Assembly (NCBI GenBank): GCA_017936345.1
Contig: JAGBFT010000065.1
Span: 1-34,233, forward strand
Direction of reading: 5' to 3'
DNA: 34,233 nucleotides
Source: Spirochaetaceae bacterium
GTDB lineage: Bacteria; Spirochaetota; Spirochaetia; Treponematales; Treponemataceae
The notes under the pieces are model-generated. The model had not been told where the DNA came from and made no database searches. It was given only the letters and a program-made list of their open reading frames with translations. Positions 23,365-31,294 of the stretch are shown here, piece after piece (position 1 is the first letter of the stretch; each line of letters begins with the position of its first letter). The position numbers were made by a program, and so were the translations under genes.

Positions 23365-24663
23365 ATGAATTCGTTTAGTGTGCATGACTTAAAAGAGAAT
23401 TGTCGTTTCACGGAAGATTTGTTGCTTGACGATACTTTTCTTCTCCTTAACAAGGGGGCAAAATTTTCTCCCAAGATAATCAAGGCTTTAAAAGACTGGC
23501 AGTTCACAGAAATATACTCTACAGGTACTGTTTCTATTGCAGATCAAGCGATGGGCGCTTCGGGCAGGGGATCCTCCACCTTGCCCAATAGAATTACTGC
23601 TTCTACTTCCTTTATTGGAAAAACAGAAGATGTTTCTATGGCTGAAATGGGGATAGATGTTTCACCTGTAGAGACTGAAAAGAAAGCTCCCGTTGAAAGT
23701 CAAGACATTGAAACGAAGTATGATTTTTCCTACATTACTGATGAGGTACACAGGATGACTGTGGTTCAGAATGTGTACAATGAGTATTATGGCTTTATTC
23801 TTGATGTATATACCTACTATGCAACCCACAAAAAAATTGACGTAGAGCTGTTGTTCCAAAGGATTAAGGAGCTTTGTATCTTTGTAAAGTTAAATCGACG
23901 CTATGTGCTGCAGGTTCATCCAAACCAAGATAAGAATCCTAAGAATTTTTTGATTGCCCATTCCCTCCGCTCCACTGTTCTGGCCATTACCGTTGGATTA
24001 CAGCTTCATATGTCTGTTACAAAAATGACCGAGCTGGGAGTTGCCTGTATCCTCCACGAGATTGGAATGATTCGTATTCCCAGTCAACTATACCTTTCTC
24101 AGAGGAATCTGTCTCCAGTAGAAAAGAATTTACTGAATACTCACCCCATTGTTTCCTATACCATCCTGAAGGGGTTTGAAGTTCCCTTGAGTATTTGTTT
24201 GGCTGTATTGGAACACCACGAAAAAGAAGACGGAACTGGATATCCTCGTCACATTAAAAGCGATAAGATTTCCCTATACGCAAAGATTATTTCTGTCGTA
24301 TGTTCTTTTGAAGCTATTACTGCTCCTAGAACCTATAAGGAGGCTGCCAGTTCCTTTGAGGCTATGGTTGAACTACTGCAGAACCAGACAAAACAATATG
24401 ACGAGTTGGTCATCAAGGCTTTGTTGTATAGCCTTTCTCTTTTTCCAATTGGTTCTTATGTGTTCCTTTCCAATGGAAAGATTGGCCGTGTATCAGACGT
24501 TAATCCGGAAAACCCTAAGCATCCCATTGTTCAGATAGTGGGAGAGCGGGATGAAAATGGCAAGGTTATTACGGTAAAAACTGGTGATTCCGGTATAAGA
24601 ATTATTCGTGTTCTTAACAGACAAGAAACAGCTGATATTGTAAAGACTACCGGAATCATCTAG
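23365..24663 (+). CDS. Degenerate HD-GYP-family protein
   Basis: The 432-residue cytoplasmic protein starts after GGAGAG. Residues 1-50 (VHDLKENCRFTEDLLLDD) resemble the small domain that precedes many HD-GYP modules. The HD-GYP-like domain spans about 195-350. HSLRS (His199) and HHEKEDGTGYP (His284, His285, Asp289, GYP 292-294) are kept. The HD pair reads HEIGM (His231-Glu232, Lys replaced by Met) and the later VxDxxDA motif reads VCSFEA. With these metal-site changes, cyclic-di-GMP hydrolysis is doubtful and a binding or signalling role is possible. The last 80 residues form a small beta domain. The gene overlaps the convergent aldo/keto reductase by 4 bases. Confidence 0.85.
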   Translation: MNSFSVHDLKENCRFTEDLLLDDTFLLLNKGAKFSPKIIKALKDWQFTEIYSTGTVSIADQAMGASGRGSSTLPNRITASTSFIGKTEDVSMAEMGIDVSPVETEKKAPVESQDIETKYDFSYITDEVHRMTVVQNVYNEYYGFILDVYTYYATHKKIDVELLFQRIKELCIFVKLNRRYVLQVHPNQDKNPKNFLIAHSLRSTVLAITVGLQLHMSVTKMTELGVACILHEIGMIRIPSQLYLSQRNLSPVEKNLLNTHPIVSYTILKGFEVPLSICLAVLEHHEKEDGTGYPRHIKSDKISLYAKIISVVCSFEAITAPRTYKEAASSFEAMVELLQNQTKQYDELVIKALLYSLSLFPIGSYVFLSNGKIGRVSDVNPENPKHPIVQIVGERDENGKVITVKTGDSGIRIIRVLNRQETADIVKTTGII

Positions 24664-25424
24664 GAGAAGAGCAGCCGGGTGTGTTGGGCTTCCTCTAAAA
24701 ATTTTTCATCAATTACTGGCGGATGACTTTCAAAGTATAAAATCTGCTGCAATTCTTCTGGAAGCCGAGTTCCCCACAGGGGAATGACATTTTCGTATTG
24801 TTTGAGGAATCCGTATGCCAGGGGAATGTTCCTGAACACGCCACCACAAAGGGGTTGCATGGCAATAAATCCGATGTCTCTTTGCTCACAGATTTTGGCA
24901 ACTTCTAGATTTAATTCTGGGGACAGAATATTCAGGGGAAACTGCAATGTTTCGTAAATATCCGAATCAATAGCCTCTTGAGCTAGCTCCAGGGTTTCTG
25001 TAACAAAACCAAGGTGATGAATCTTCCCCTGTTCCTTGAATTTTTTCAGCACCTTGTACAATCCATCCTGACTGTCTTCCTTTGGAAGAAAATCGTGATT
25101 TTCAATTTGATACAGGTCAATATAATCACACTGCAAGGCATCTAGACTTGACTCTATGTCAAGCCTTAGAGTTTCTCCATCTGTTGCCATTGATTTTGAT
25201 GCAATGATGATGTGTTGACGGTGAATTGATTGTATGGCCTTGCCTAAACGTGTCTCACTCAAGGGTTTATGATGGGCAGTATCAAAAAAATTAATACCGC
25301 CCTGATATGCCATAGAAACCAATTGGGCAGCATCTTCGTCAGAATCCACATACTGCAAACCATATGCACCAAAGGCAATTCGACTTACAAGTAAATTGGA
25401 TCGTCCTAGAACAACGTATTCCAT
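24660..25424 (-). CDS. Aldo/keto reductase family protein lacking part of the catalytic tetrad
   Basis: The 254-residue protein has the AKR opening LGRSNLLVSRIAFGAYGL, the GGINFFDTA strand and DYIDLYQIENHD. Of the tetrad, Asp48 and Lys77 (ASK) are present. The Tyr site, five residues after Asp48, is Lys53 (DTAHHK), and the His site is Glu108 (QIEN where QIHN is usual). It is shorter than the typical 280-320 residues. It follows glyS by 6 bases in one operon. It may use different chemistry, or only bind nucleotide or ligand. Confidence 0.88.
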   Translation of the reverse strand: MEYVVLGRSNLLVSRIAFGAYGLQYVDSDEDAAQLVSMAYQGGINFFDTAHHKPLSETRLGKAIQSIHRQHIIIASKSMATDGETLRLDIESSLDALQCDYIDLYQIENHDFLPKEDSQDGLYKVLKKFKEQGKIHHLGFVTETLELAQEAIDSDIYETLQFPLNILSPELNLEVAKICEQRDIGFIAMQPLCGGVFRNIPLAYGFLKQYENVIPLWGTRLPEELQQILYFESHPPVIDEKFLEEAQHTRLLFS

Positions 25425-25430
25425 AGGAAC

Positions 25431-26777
25431 TTAGGGGCGCTGGTAGTTTTTGATTTCGTCACGGATACGTTGGGCCAGCTCACTGCGGGGCACCCGCACC
25501 TGTTCCATGGAATCACGGAAACGGATGGTAACAGTTCCATCTTCCTTTGTATCGTGGTCAATGGTAATGCAGAAGGGGGTTCCTACCTCATCCTGACGGC
25601 GATACCGCTTTCCGATAGTACCCGATTGGTCATAATCAGTTACAAAGTCCTCCTTCAGCTCGCTCTGGATTTCCTTTGCCAGCTCTGCCAAACCGTCTTT
25701 TTTCATCAAGGGCAATACCGCCACAGTAATGGGGGCGATTTTTGGGTGGAAGTGAAGAACTGTACGGTAATCCTCTGGTTCTCCCTCCTTGGCCACATTC
25801 TGCTCTTCATAAGCATCGCACAAGAACATGAGAAGGTTACGGGTAAGACCGGCTGATGTTTCCACGATGTAGGGAATATATCGTTCTGCACCATTGTCCT
25901 GGTCAATGTACTGCAGGTCCTTTCCTGCATACTCTGTGTGCTGGCTCAGGTCAAAGTTGGTGCGGTTGTGGATTCCCTCCAATTCCTGGAATCCCATGGG
26001 GAACTCGTATTCAATGTCGTAGGCATCCTTTGCATAATGGGCAAGCTTTTCATGATGGTACCATCGGAGCTTTTCCATACGGATACCATACTTCTTGTAG
26101 AAGTTCCATCTCTGTTCCCTCCAGTACTGGAACCACTTGTCATCTTCCCCTGGTTTTACAAAGAACTGCATTTCCATCTGCTCAAATTCGCAGGTACGGA
26201 AAATAAAGTTTTTGGTAACAATTTCGTTACGGAAGGCCTTTCCTACCTGAGCAATTCCAAAGGGAACCTTCATCCTGTTGGATTGGATGATGTTCTTGTA
26301 GTTTACGTAAATACCCTGGGCAGTTTCTGGCCGCAGGTAAACAATGCTGGCAGTGTCTTCTGCAGGTCCAATATGAGTCTTGAACATGAGGTTAAAGGCT
26401 CGTGGTTCTGTTAGCTCCCCACCACAGCCGGGACATTTCTTGGCGGCCAGTGCATCCTGATCCATTGTATCCGCGCGGTAACGCATCTTGCACTGCTTGC
26501 AGTCAACCAAGGGGTCTGAAAAGTTGGCCACGTGACCAGAAGCCTCCCACACACGTGGATGCATCAAGATGGAGGCATCCAATCCAACAATGTTATCGTG
26601 AAGCTGGGTCATTTCCTTCCACCAAGCATTCTGTATGTTTTTCTTTAATTCAATGCCGATTGGGCCATAATCCCAGGCTCCTGCCTGTCCGCCGTAAATT
26701 TCGGATGATTGAAATACAAAGCCCCGGCGTTTACAAAGGCTTACAATCTTTTCCATGGTAATTTCGTGTGAATCCAT
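25431..26777 (-). CDS. glyS: Glycyl-tRNA synthetase, dimeric eukaryotic/archaeal type
   Basis: The ATG at 26777 is chosen because GAGG lies about 8 bases before it; the frame runs on to 26837 through the promoter. The 448-residue class II enzyme begins MDSHEITMEKIVSLCKRRGF and has GPIGIELKKNIQNAWWKEM. A zinc module follows (CKQCKMRYRADTMD with CPGCGGEL), then motif 2 QVGKAFRNEI, motif 3 GLTRNLLMFL, and a C-terminal anticodon-binding domain. It charges tRNA-Gly. It is the alpha-2 form (GlyQS), not the bacterial glyQ+glyS pair. Transcription is from 26808-26837. Confidence 0.97.
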   Translation of the reverse strand: MDSHEITMEKIVSLCKRRGFVFQSSEIYGGQAGAWDYGPIGIELKKNIQNAWWKEMTQLHDNIVGLDASILMHPRVWEASGHVANFSDPLVDCKQCKMRYRADTMDQDALAAKKCPGCGGELTEPRAFNLMFKTHIGPAEDTASIVYLRPETAQGIYVNYKNIIQSNRMKVPFGIAQVGKAFRNEIVTKNFIFRTCEFEQMEMQFFVKPGEDDKWFQYWREQRWNFYKKYGIRMEKLRWYHHEKLAHYAKDAYDIEYEFPMGFQELEGIHNRTNFDLSQHTEYAGKDLQYIDQDNGAERYIPYIVETSAGLTRNLLMFLCDAYEEQNVAKEGEPEDYRTVLHFHPKIAPITVAVLPLMKKDGLAELAKEIQSELKEDFVTDYDQSGTIGKRYRRQDEVGTPFCITIDHDTKEDGTVTIRFRDSMEQVRVPRSELAQRIRDEIKNYQRP

Positions 26778-26807
26778 AGTTACAACCTCGAAAAAAAAAC
26801 TCCCGTC

Positions 26808-26837
26808 ATAATAACATAAATATATGATATATGACAA
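26808..26837 (-). promoter_or_regulatory. glyS promoter
   Basis: On the minus strand TTGTCA (26837-26832) and TATTAT (26813-26808) are 18 bases apart. Its -35 box touches the palindrome at 26835-26848. Confidence 0.65.
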
Positions 26838-26848
26838 CTGGACAGTTG
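26835..26848. promoter_or_regulatory. Palindrome between divergent promoters (candidate operator)
   Basis: CAACTG-GA-CAGTTG is a perfect 6+6 palindrome. Its two ends overlap the -35 boxes of the divergent glyS and META-lipoprotein promoters. Confidence 0.5.
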
Positions 26849-26874
26849 CATGTCTTTATTTTATCTCTTATACT
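26846..26874 (+). promoter_or_regulatory. Promoter of the META-domain lipoprotein gene
   Basis: TTGCAT (26846-26851) and TATACT (26869-26874) are 17 bases apart; the message would carry a short leader with AGGAG. Confidence 0.7.
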
Positions 26875-26910
26875 GTGAAGTAGGAAGTAGTTTTCTTACA
26901 GGAGTTTAGT

Positions 26911-27738
26911 ATGATTAGATTACGTAGTAGTATTTTTTGTTTTGTGGCCGTTGTCTTGGCTGGAGGGTTGATGTTGACTGGATGCGCTTCGTCAAAGGGT
27001 GTTGCAACTTCCTCTGATGATTATGGAATTGCTGGAGATTGGAAGTTGACTTCTGTCTTGCGTGATGGTGCTGAATTGGCCATTCCTTACGGAGAGACCA
27101 TTACTTTTTCAGCAGATGTTCCTAAGGCTGGTTCTTATGATTATGATGTGTACGGTTTTTCCGGTGTGAATAATTACAGTGGACCTGTTTCAATTGACGG
27201 TAACTTTTATGTTGGTGGTCCCTTTGGCGTGACAATGATGGCTGGTCCCGCTGATTTGGAGAATTTCGAGAGATTATATTTAGAGACATTGACAGATGCA
27301 GACGTATTTAGGATTGCTGCTGATGGTCATGGAATGGAAATTGCAAAGTCCAGTGGTGAAACAGCCTTGTTGTTCAATCGTCTAAAGCTTGATGCTACCC
27401 ATTGGATTTTGACAGCATATTTTGATGGCAATGGCGTTCGTTCTGTTGACCAGACAAAGGCTGTGCCCATCCTTTCTTTTGGAACACGAATGGATGTGAA
27501 CGGTTTTACCGGAACGAATTTCCTTTTGGGCGGATATGATGTAAATTATGCCACAAGACAAATCACCTTTGAAGACATTGGTGTTACAGAACCCCATGGA
27601 CATGGTGGGGATGTTGCTGTCCTTGAGCAGGTATTCTTGAACCTGCTCCACAAGGCTTCCCACTATGTATGGTCTGGAAATACCTTGAGCTTGATTGGCA
27701 AGGATGGTACAACCTTGTTGGTATTTACTGAAAAATAA
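26911..27738 (+). CDS. Lipoprotein with two META/HslJ-like domains
   Basis: The 275-residue product has a lipoprotein signal with lipobox LTGC (Cys25). Two META-like repeats follow: about 40-160 (AGDWKLTSVLRDG, ITFSADV, SGVNNYSGPV) and 165-275 (HWILTAYFDGNG, ILSFGTRMDVNGFTGTNFLLGGY, TLSLIGKDGTTLLVF). META domains occur in HslJ and other envelope proteins of poorly known role. Both copies lack the Cys of the usual GCNxY motif. AGGAG lies 8 bases before the ATG. It is a single gene with its own promoter and terminator. Confidence 0.85.
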   Translation: MIRLRSSIFCFVAVVLAGGLMLTGCASSKGVATSSDDYGIAGDWKLTSVLRDGAELAIPYGETITFSADVPKAGSYDYDVYGFSGVNNYSGPVSIDGNFYVGGPFGVTMMAGPADLENFERLYLETLTDADVFRIAADGHGMEIAKSSGETALLFNRLKLDATHWILTAYFDGNGVRSVDQTKAVPILSFGTRMDVNGFTGTNFLLGGYDVNYATRQITFEDIGVTEPHGHGGDVAVLEQVFLNLLHKASHYVWSGNTLSLIGKDGTTLLVFTEK

Positions 27739-27757
27739 GGTTTGGTTTTAATCTTAG

Positions 27758-27792
27758 ATGGCGATAATGGTTTGACATTATCGCCTTTTTTT
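27758..27792 (+). terminator. Terminator after the META lipoprotein gene
   Basis: Perfect GGCGATAATG / CATTATCGCC stem with a 6-base loop, followed by seven T. Confidence 0.95.
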
Positions 27793-27832
27793 GTTAATAT
27801 ATTCCTTCAGATATTTTATAGGCAGGTTTATT

Positions 27833-28024
27833 ATGTCCAGAAGATGCGAAATTTGTGGAAAGGGTTCTATGACCGGTAATAGAGTGAGTAAGTCATATAA
27901 TCATACACGCCGTGTTTGGAAGCCAAATCTTGTTAAGGTAAAGACTGTGATTGGTGGAACCACCATGACAATCAAGATGTGCACACGCTGCTTGAGAAGT
28001 GGTTACGTAACAAAGAAGGTCTAG
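27833..28024 (+). CDS. rpmB: Ribosomal protein L28
   Basis: The 63-residue protein begins SRRCEICGKGSMTGNRVSKS, the L28 signature, and keeps a second CTRC pair, so it is the zinc-binding form with two CxxC motifs. It is part of the large ribosomal subunit. The ATG at 27833 is used because the open frame upstream (to 27791) runs through the previous terminator. GCAGG precedes the ATG at about 7 bases. A weak TTGTTA-17-TTTTAT pair is a possible promoter. It stands alone, apart from rpmG. Confidence 0.97.
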   Translation: MSRRCEICGKGSMTGNRVSKSYNHTRRVWKPNLVKVKTVIGGTTMTIKMCTRCLRSGYVTKKV

Positions 28025-28107
28025 GTTTTTGTTGCGTCCTTGACAACAGGCAAGCTTTAGTGTTGCCAAATCAAAAGAGGCAGGTTTTAATGCTGATTAA
28101 ATGGAAG

Positions 28108-28136
28108 AAGGGCTGCTGGAAGGCAGCTCTTTTTTT
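28108..28136 (+). terminator. Terminator after rpmB
   Basis: GGGCTGC / GCAGCTC stem with a 6-base loop, followed by seven T. It lies 85 bases past the rpmB stop; I see no gene between them. Confidence 0.85.
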
Positions 28137-28208
28137 GTCTGTGAGGACAAATCTCCCTGTCTTGGCATTGTTTTTGTGGGATTTTATGGGATGCTATGCT
28201 CAAGGTTC

Positions 28209-29729
28209 TTACATGAGGGGCGAGAACATTTTAAAGAAGGCCCAAAGGGCTCTACGGAGTAGGGGCATTGATTCAAACCATTGGCTGGTGGCCAAGCGGC
28301 TGTTTTCAATGTCGTTTTCAAAAATCTGTCTGCACTGACAGGCTAAATTCTCGTCATAAAAGATGGCGTTTACCTCAAAGTGTAGGTCAAAGCTTCTTGT
28401 GTCTATGTTGGTGGAGCCTATTGTAGATATTTTGTCGTCGGCTACCAAGGTTTTCGAGTGGATAAAGCCGTTATAGTGATAGAATTTAATTCCAAAGTCC
28501 AGCATTTCACGAATAAACTGGTAGGCAGCTTCTCGAACGTAGAATTTATCCCATTGGTCTGGTACCATAATCCGAACATCAACTCCAGACATGGCTGCGA
28601 GCTTTAGCGCCTTGTAAAACTCCTGGGTGGGAGTGAAATATGGTGTTTGAATATATACATAGCGCTTTGCTGCCATAATCATGCGGATAAGTGCATCTTC
28701 AATTTCTGTTGTACACAAATCATCTGGGCCAGCGGTAATTATTTGGGTGGGAATTCCTTTATGGCTGGGATGTTTTTCTGTAATTCCATGCTTGGCAGCG
28801 GAAAGCTGTTGCTGAAGGAGCTCTATAGTTTCTGGAGAAAAGAGTTTTGTAATGTCATCCGTTTTTTTTAGCCTTGTGTGCCAGGCAGGGGTGGTGAACC
28901 AGTCTATTAAAAAGGTGGAATGAAGATTCATTACTACAGGTCCTGTGAGGCGGATATGGGTGTCCCTCCATAGGAGTTTGTCCCGGCTTTTGCTGCAGTT
29001 GGCATATTCATCTCCAATATTTATTCCCCCCATATAACCAATTATTCCGTCAATCACAGTGATTTTCCGGTGGTTGCGAAAGTTAATGGAAAGGGGGAGT
29101 CTCCATTTTACCGGGAAAAATGCCTGAACCTGTCCTCCAGCCTTGGTTAAACGATGAAAAAAGCTATTGGGGGTTAGGATGGAGCCTACATCATCATAAA
29201 GAAGTTTTACCTCTATTCCTTCCTGCGCCTTTTTGCATAGCACATCCATAAGGGCATTGCCTGTGGTGTCATCGTGGATAATAAAGGATTCTATGTAGAT
29301 GCTTTGAGTGGCTGCTTCCATATCTGCCAGCATTTCGGGGAACATATCCTGTCCCCAACAGTAGATGCGGCTTGTGACGGTGGTGACAAGGGGACTCTTG
29401 TTTCCAGTAACATTCATTTTTACCAGAGACTTATACTCTTCTACAACGGGGGTGTTAAGGGAACTATAAAAATCTTGTAGGGATTCCTTGTACTCCTGAT
29501 AAAATAAAACATTCAACCCATCAAAGAAATGGGAAATGCGGGTAAGCTGTTTTGTCTTTGTAAAAAAATGACCACTCAAAAGAATGTATAGTATCACTCC
29601 CACTAAGGGAAGAAAGTATAGAACCAAAACCCATGCCCATCGCCGGGAATCCTCCTTTCTTTCAAAGAACAATACAAAGGTGATAAAGATAATGTTGAGA
29701 ATGGCAGCAAGGTTTAGAAAGAGTTCCAT
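28209..29729 (-). CDS. cls: Cardiolipin synthase (phospholipase D family)
   Basis: The 506-residue protein has two N-terminal membrane helices (LNLAAILNIIFITFVLFF and WAWVLVLYFLPLVGVILYILL), a PLDN-like start, and two complete HKD motifs: His220-Lys222-Asp227 (HRKITVID) and His424-Lys426-Asp431 (HSKTLVAD). It joins two phosphatidylglycerol molecules, or PG and PE, into cardiolipin at the inner membrane. It begins 6 bases after the pncB stop and is in the same operon. Confidence 0.95.
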   Translation of the reverse strand: MELFLNLAAILNIIFITFVLFFERKEDSRRWAWVLVLYFLPLVGVILYILLSGHFFTKTKQLTRISHFFDGLNVLFYQEYKESLQDFYSSLNTPVVEEYKSLVKMNVTGNKSPLVTTVTSRIYCWGQDMFPEMLADMEAATQSIYIESFIIHDDTTGNALMDVLCKKAQEGIEVKLLYDDVGSILTPNSFFHRLTKAGGQVQAFFPVKWRLPLSINFRNHRKITVIDGIIGYMGGINIGDEYANCSKSRDKLLWRDTHIRLTGPVVMNLHSTFLIDWFTTPAWHTRLKKTDDITKLFSPETIELLQQQLSAAKHGITEKHPSHKGIPTQIITAGPDDLCTTEIEDALIRMIMAAKRYVYIQTPYFTPTQEFYKALKLAAMSGVDVRIMVPDQWDKFYVREAAYQFIREMLDFGIKFYHYNGFIHSKTLVADDKISTIGSTNIDTRSFDLHFEVNAIFYDENLACQCRQIFENDIENSRLATSQWFESMPLLRRALWAFFKMFSPLM

Positions 29730-29735
29730 AAGATG

Positions 29736-31187
29736 CTATTTGATTCTTTCCTCTATGAACTTAATTTTAAGTTGTCGCAACTGCTTTGTAATAGATACCT
29801 TGTAAATATGTGGATTGAGTATCCTCTTGTAAGTGTCATCTAGGGTTAACAGTTGTTGACGCATGGTTTTACGGGCGTCCTGGATAGCTTGTTGCGGGGT
29901 AGTTTCCTTGCTAAGAAACTGTCCCTTTTGGATTCGTAGCTTGAGAAGAGGTTCCACCTTGGCAGGGGTAAGGGTGAATTGGCGGTAGTCTCCTGAAGGA
30001 TGATAAAAACGCTGTTCCTTGCCTTCTATAATTCGTTCATCTTCCAGGGACATGATGTCACAACGAGCCATTCCCTCCTGGTCGTAGAGCCGCCAAAGAT
30101 TCTTTATGCCTGGATTGGTGGTTTTTTCTGGATTGTCAGAAAATTTCATGGTGGGCTCCATGTTTTGTGTGGAGGGGTAGTAGCGGGCAGCCAATTTATA
30201 CACACCGGTAAAGGAAGACTCGTTCCCCCCAGTAACCATGTGGGTTCCTACGCCCCAGCTGTTGATGGGAGCCCTTTGTTGTACTAGAGTTTGGATGATT
30301 TCCTCTGTCAGTTCATTGGAAACAGAAATTGTGACCTCTGTCAATCCTTCCTTATTCAGATAGTTCCTAACCTTATTGGATAGATATTGTATATCACCAG
30401 AGTCTAGACGCACGCCAAAATTGTGGCCTTTTTCCAAGAGTTTTTTTCCTACACGGGCGGCATTTTTAATGCCGGAATTCAAGGTGTCGTAGGTATCAAT
30501 AAGGAAGATGGAATTTTTGGGATAAAGTCGGGCATAGCTTTCAAAGGCTTCCAGCTCTGTGGGAAAGGACATAATCCACGAGTGGGCCATGGTTCCTTGT
30601 ACAGGAATGTTGTAGAGTTTTCCTGCCAAGGCATTGCTCGTGGCGGCGGCTCCCCCAATATAGGCTGCCCTTGAGGCACTCATAGCACCATCGGGTCCCT
30701 GTGCCCGCCGCAGTCCAAACTCCATGATGTGCCCCTGCCCAGAAGCAAGCCAAACCCGGGCGGTTTTTGTAGCCACCAAACTCTGGAAGTTAATATGGTT
30801 AAGCACCAATCCTTCTATAATTTGCGCTTCAATCAAGTTGGCGTGGATACGAATCAAGGGTTCGTTGGGAAAAATAATTGAACCCTCATTTTGAGCGTAC
30901 AGGTCTCCAGAAAAACGAAAATCCTTCAAATACTGAAGAAATCCATCCTCAAAAATATGGAGACTGTCCAAATATTCGATATCTTGCTGACTAAAAGAAA
31001 ATTTTTCCAAGGCTTCTAGCAAGGAGTACAAACCTGCAAAGACTGAAAAACCACCGTTAAAGGGTTGCCGGCGGAAAAACATATCAAAAACGGCAGGATA
31101 ATTCATTTGATTTTTCCAGTATCCCTGAGCCATCGTCAATTCATAAAAATCGGTAAACAAGGCGCTGGTATTTGAGTAGGTTGACAT
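29736..31187 (-). CDS. pncB: Nicotinate phosphoribosyltransferase
   Basis: The 483-residue enzyme starts LFTDFYELTMAQGYW and carries FRRQPFNGGFSVFAGL, EFGLRRAQGPDGAMSASRAAYIGG and VRLDSGDIQYLS, all characteristic of this family. It makes nicotinate mononucleotide from nicotinate and PRPP for NAD salvage. CAGGAG lies 7 bases before the ATG. The first gene of a pncB-cls operon, it has a strong promoter inside a long inverted repeat that may be a regulator site. Confidence 0.97.
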   Translation of the reverse strand: MSTYSNTSALFTDFYELTMAQGYWKNQMNYPAVFDMFFRRQPFNGGFSVFAGLYSLLEALEKFSFSQQDIEYLDSLHIFEDGFLQYLKDFRFSGDLYAQNEGSIIFPNEPLIRIHANLIEAQIIEGLVLNHINFQSLVATKTARVWLASGQGHIMEFGLRRAQGPDGAMSASRAAYIGGAAATSNALAGKLYNIPVQGTMAHSWIMSFPTELEAFESYARLYPKNSIFLIDTYDTLNSGIKNAARVGKKLLEKGHNFGVRLDSGDIQYLSNKVRNYLNKEGLTEVTISVSNELTEEIIQTLVQQRAPINSWGVGTHMVTGGNESSFTGVYKLAARYYPSTQNMEPTMKFSDNPEKTTNPGIKNLWRLYDQEGMARCDIMSLEDERIIEGKEQRFYHPSGDYRQFTLTPAKVEPLLKLRIQKGQFLSKETTPQQAIQDARKTMRQQLLTLDDTYKRILNPHIYKVSITKQLRQLKIKFIEERIK

Positions 31188-31199
31188 AGCATCTCCTGT

Positions 31200-31255
31200 T
31201 TTGACACTGCAAGTATCTTTATACTACTATAAATTTTAATTTTTCCTGTGTCAAA
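31200..31255. repeat. Inverted repeat flanking the pncB promoter (candidate operator halves)
   Basis: TTTGACAC (31200-31207) and GTGTCAAA (31248-31255) are perfect inverted copies 40 bases apart. One overlaps the -35 box; the other lies in the leader. Confidence 0.45.
31226..31254 (-). promoter_or_regulatory. pncB-cls promoter
   Basis: On the minus strand TTGACA (31254-31249) and TATAGT (31231-31226) are 17 bases apart. Confidence 0.8.
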
Positions 31256-31294
31256 TATAATGTAAAAGGGATTTTCCCATGGAGGATAAATTGG

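Noticed and set aside
27979-28338. ORF reading through the end of rpmB
   Set aside because: It starts inside rpmB, crosses a terminator, and overlaps the end of cls on the other strand; no start signal.
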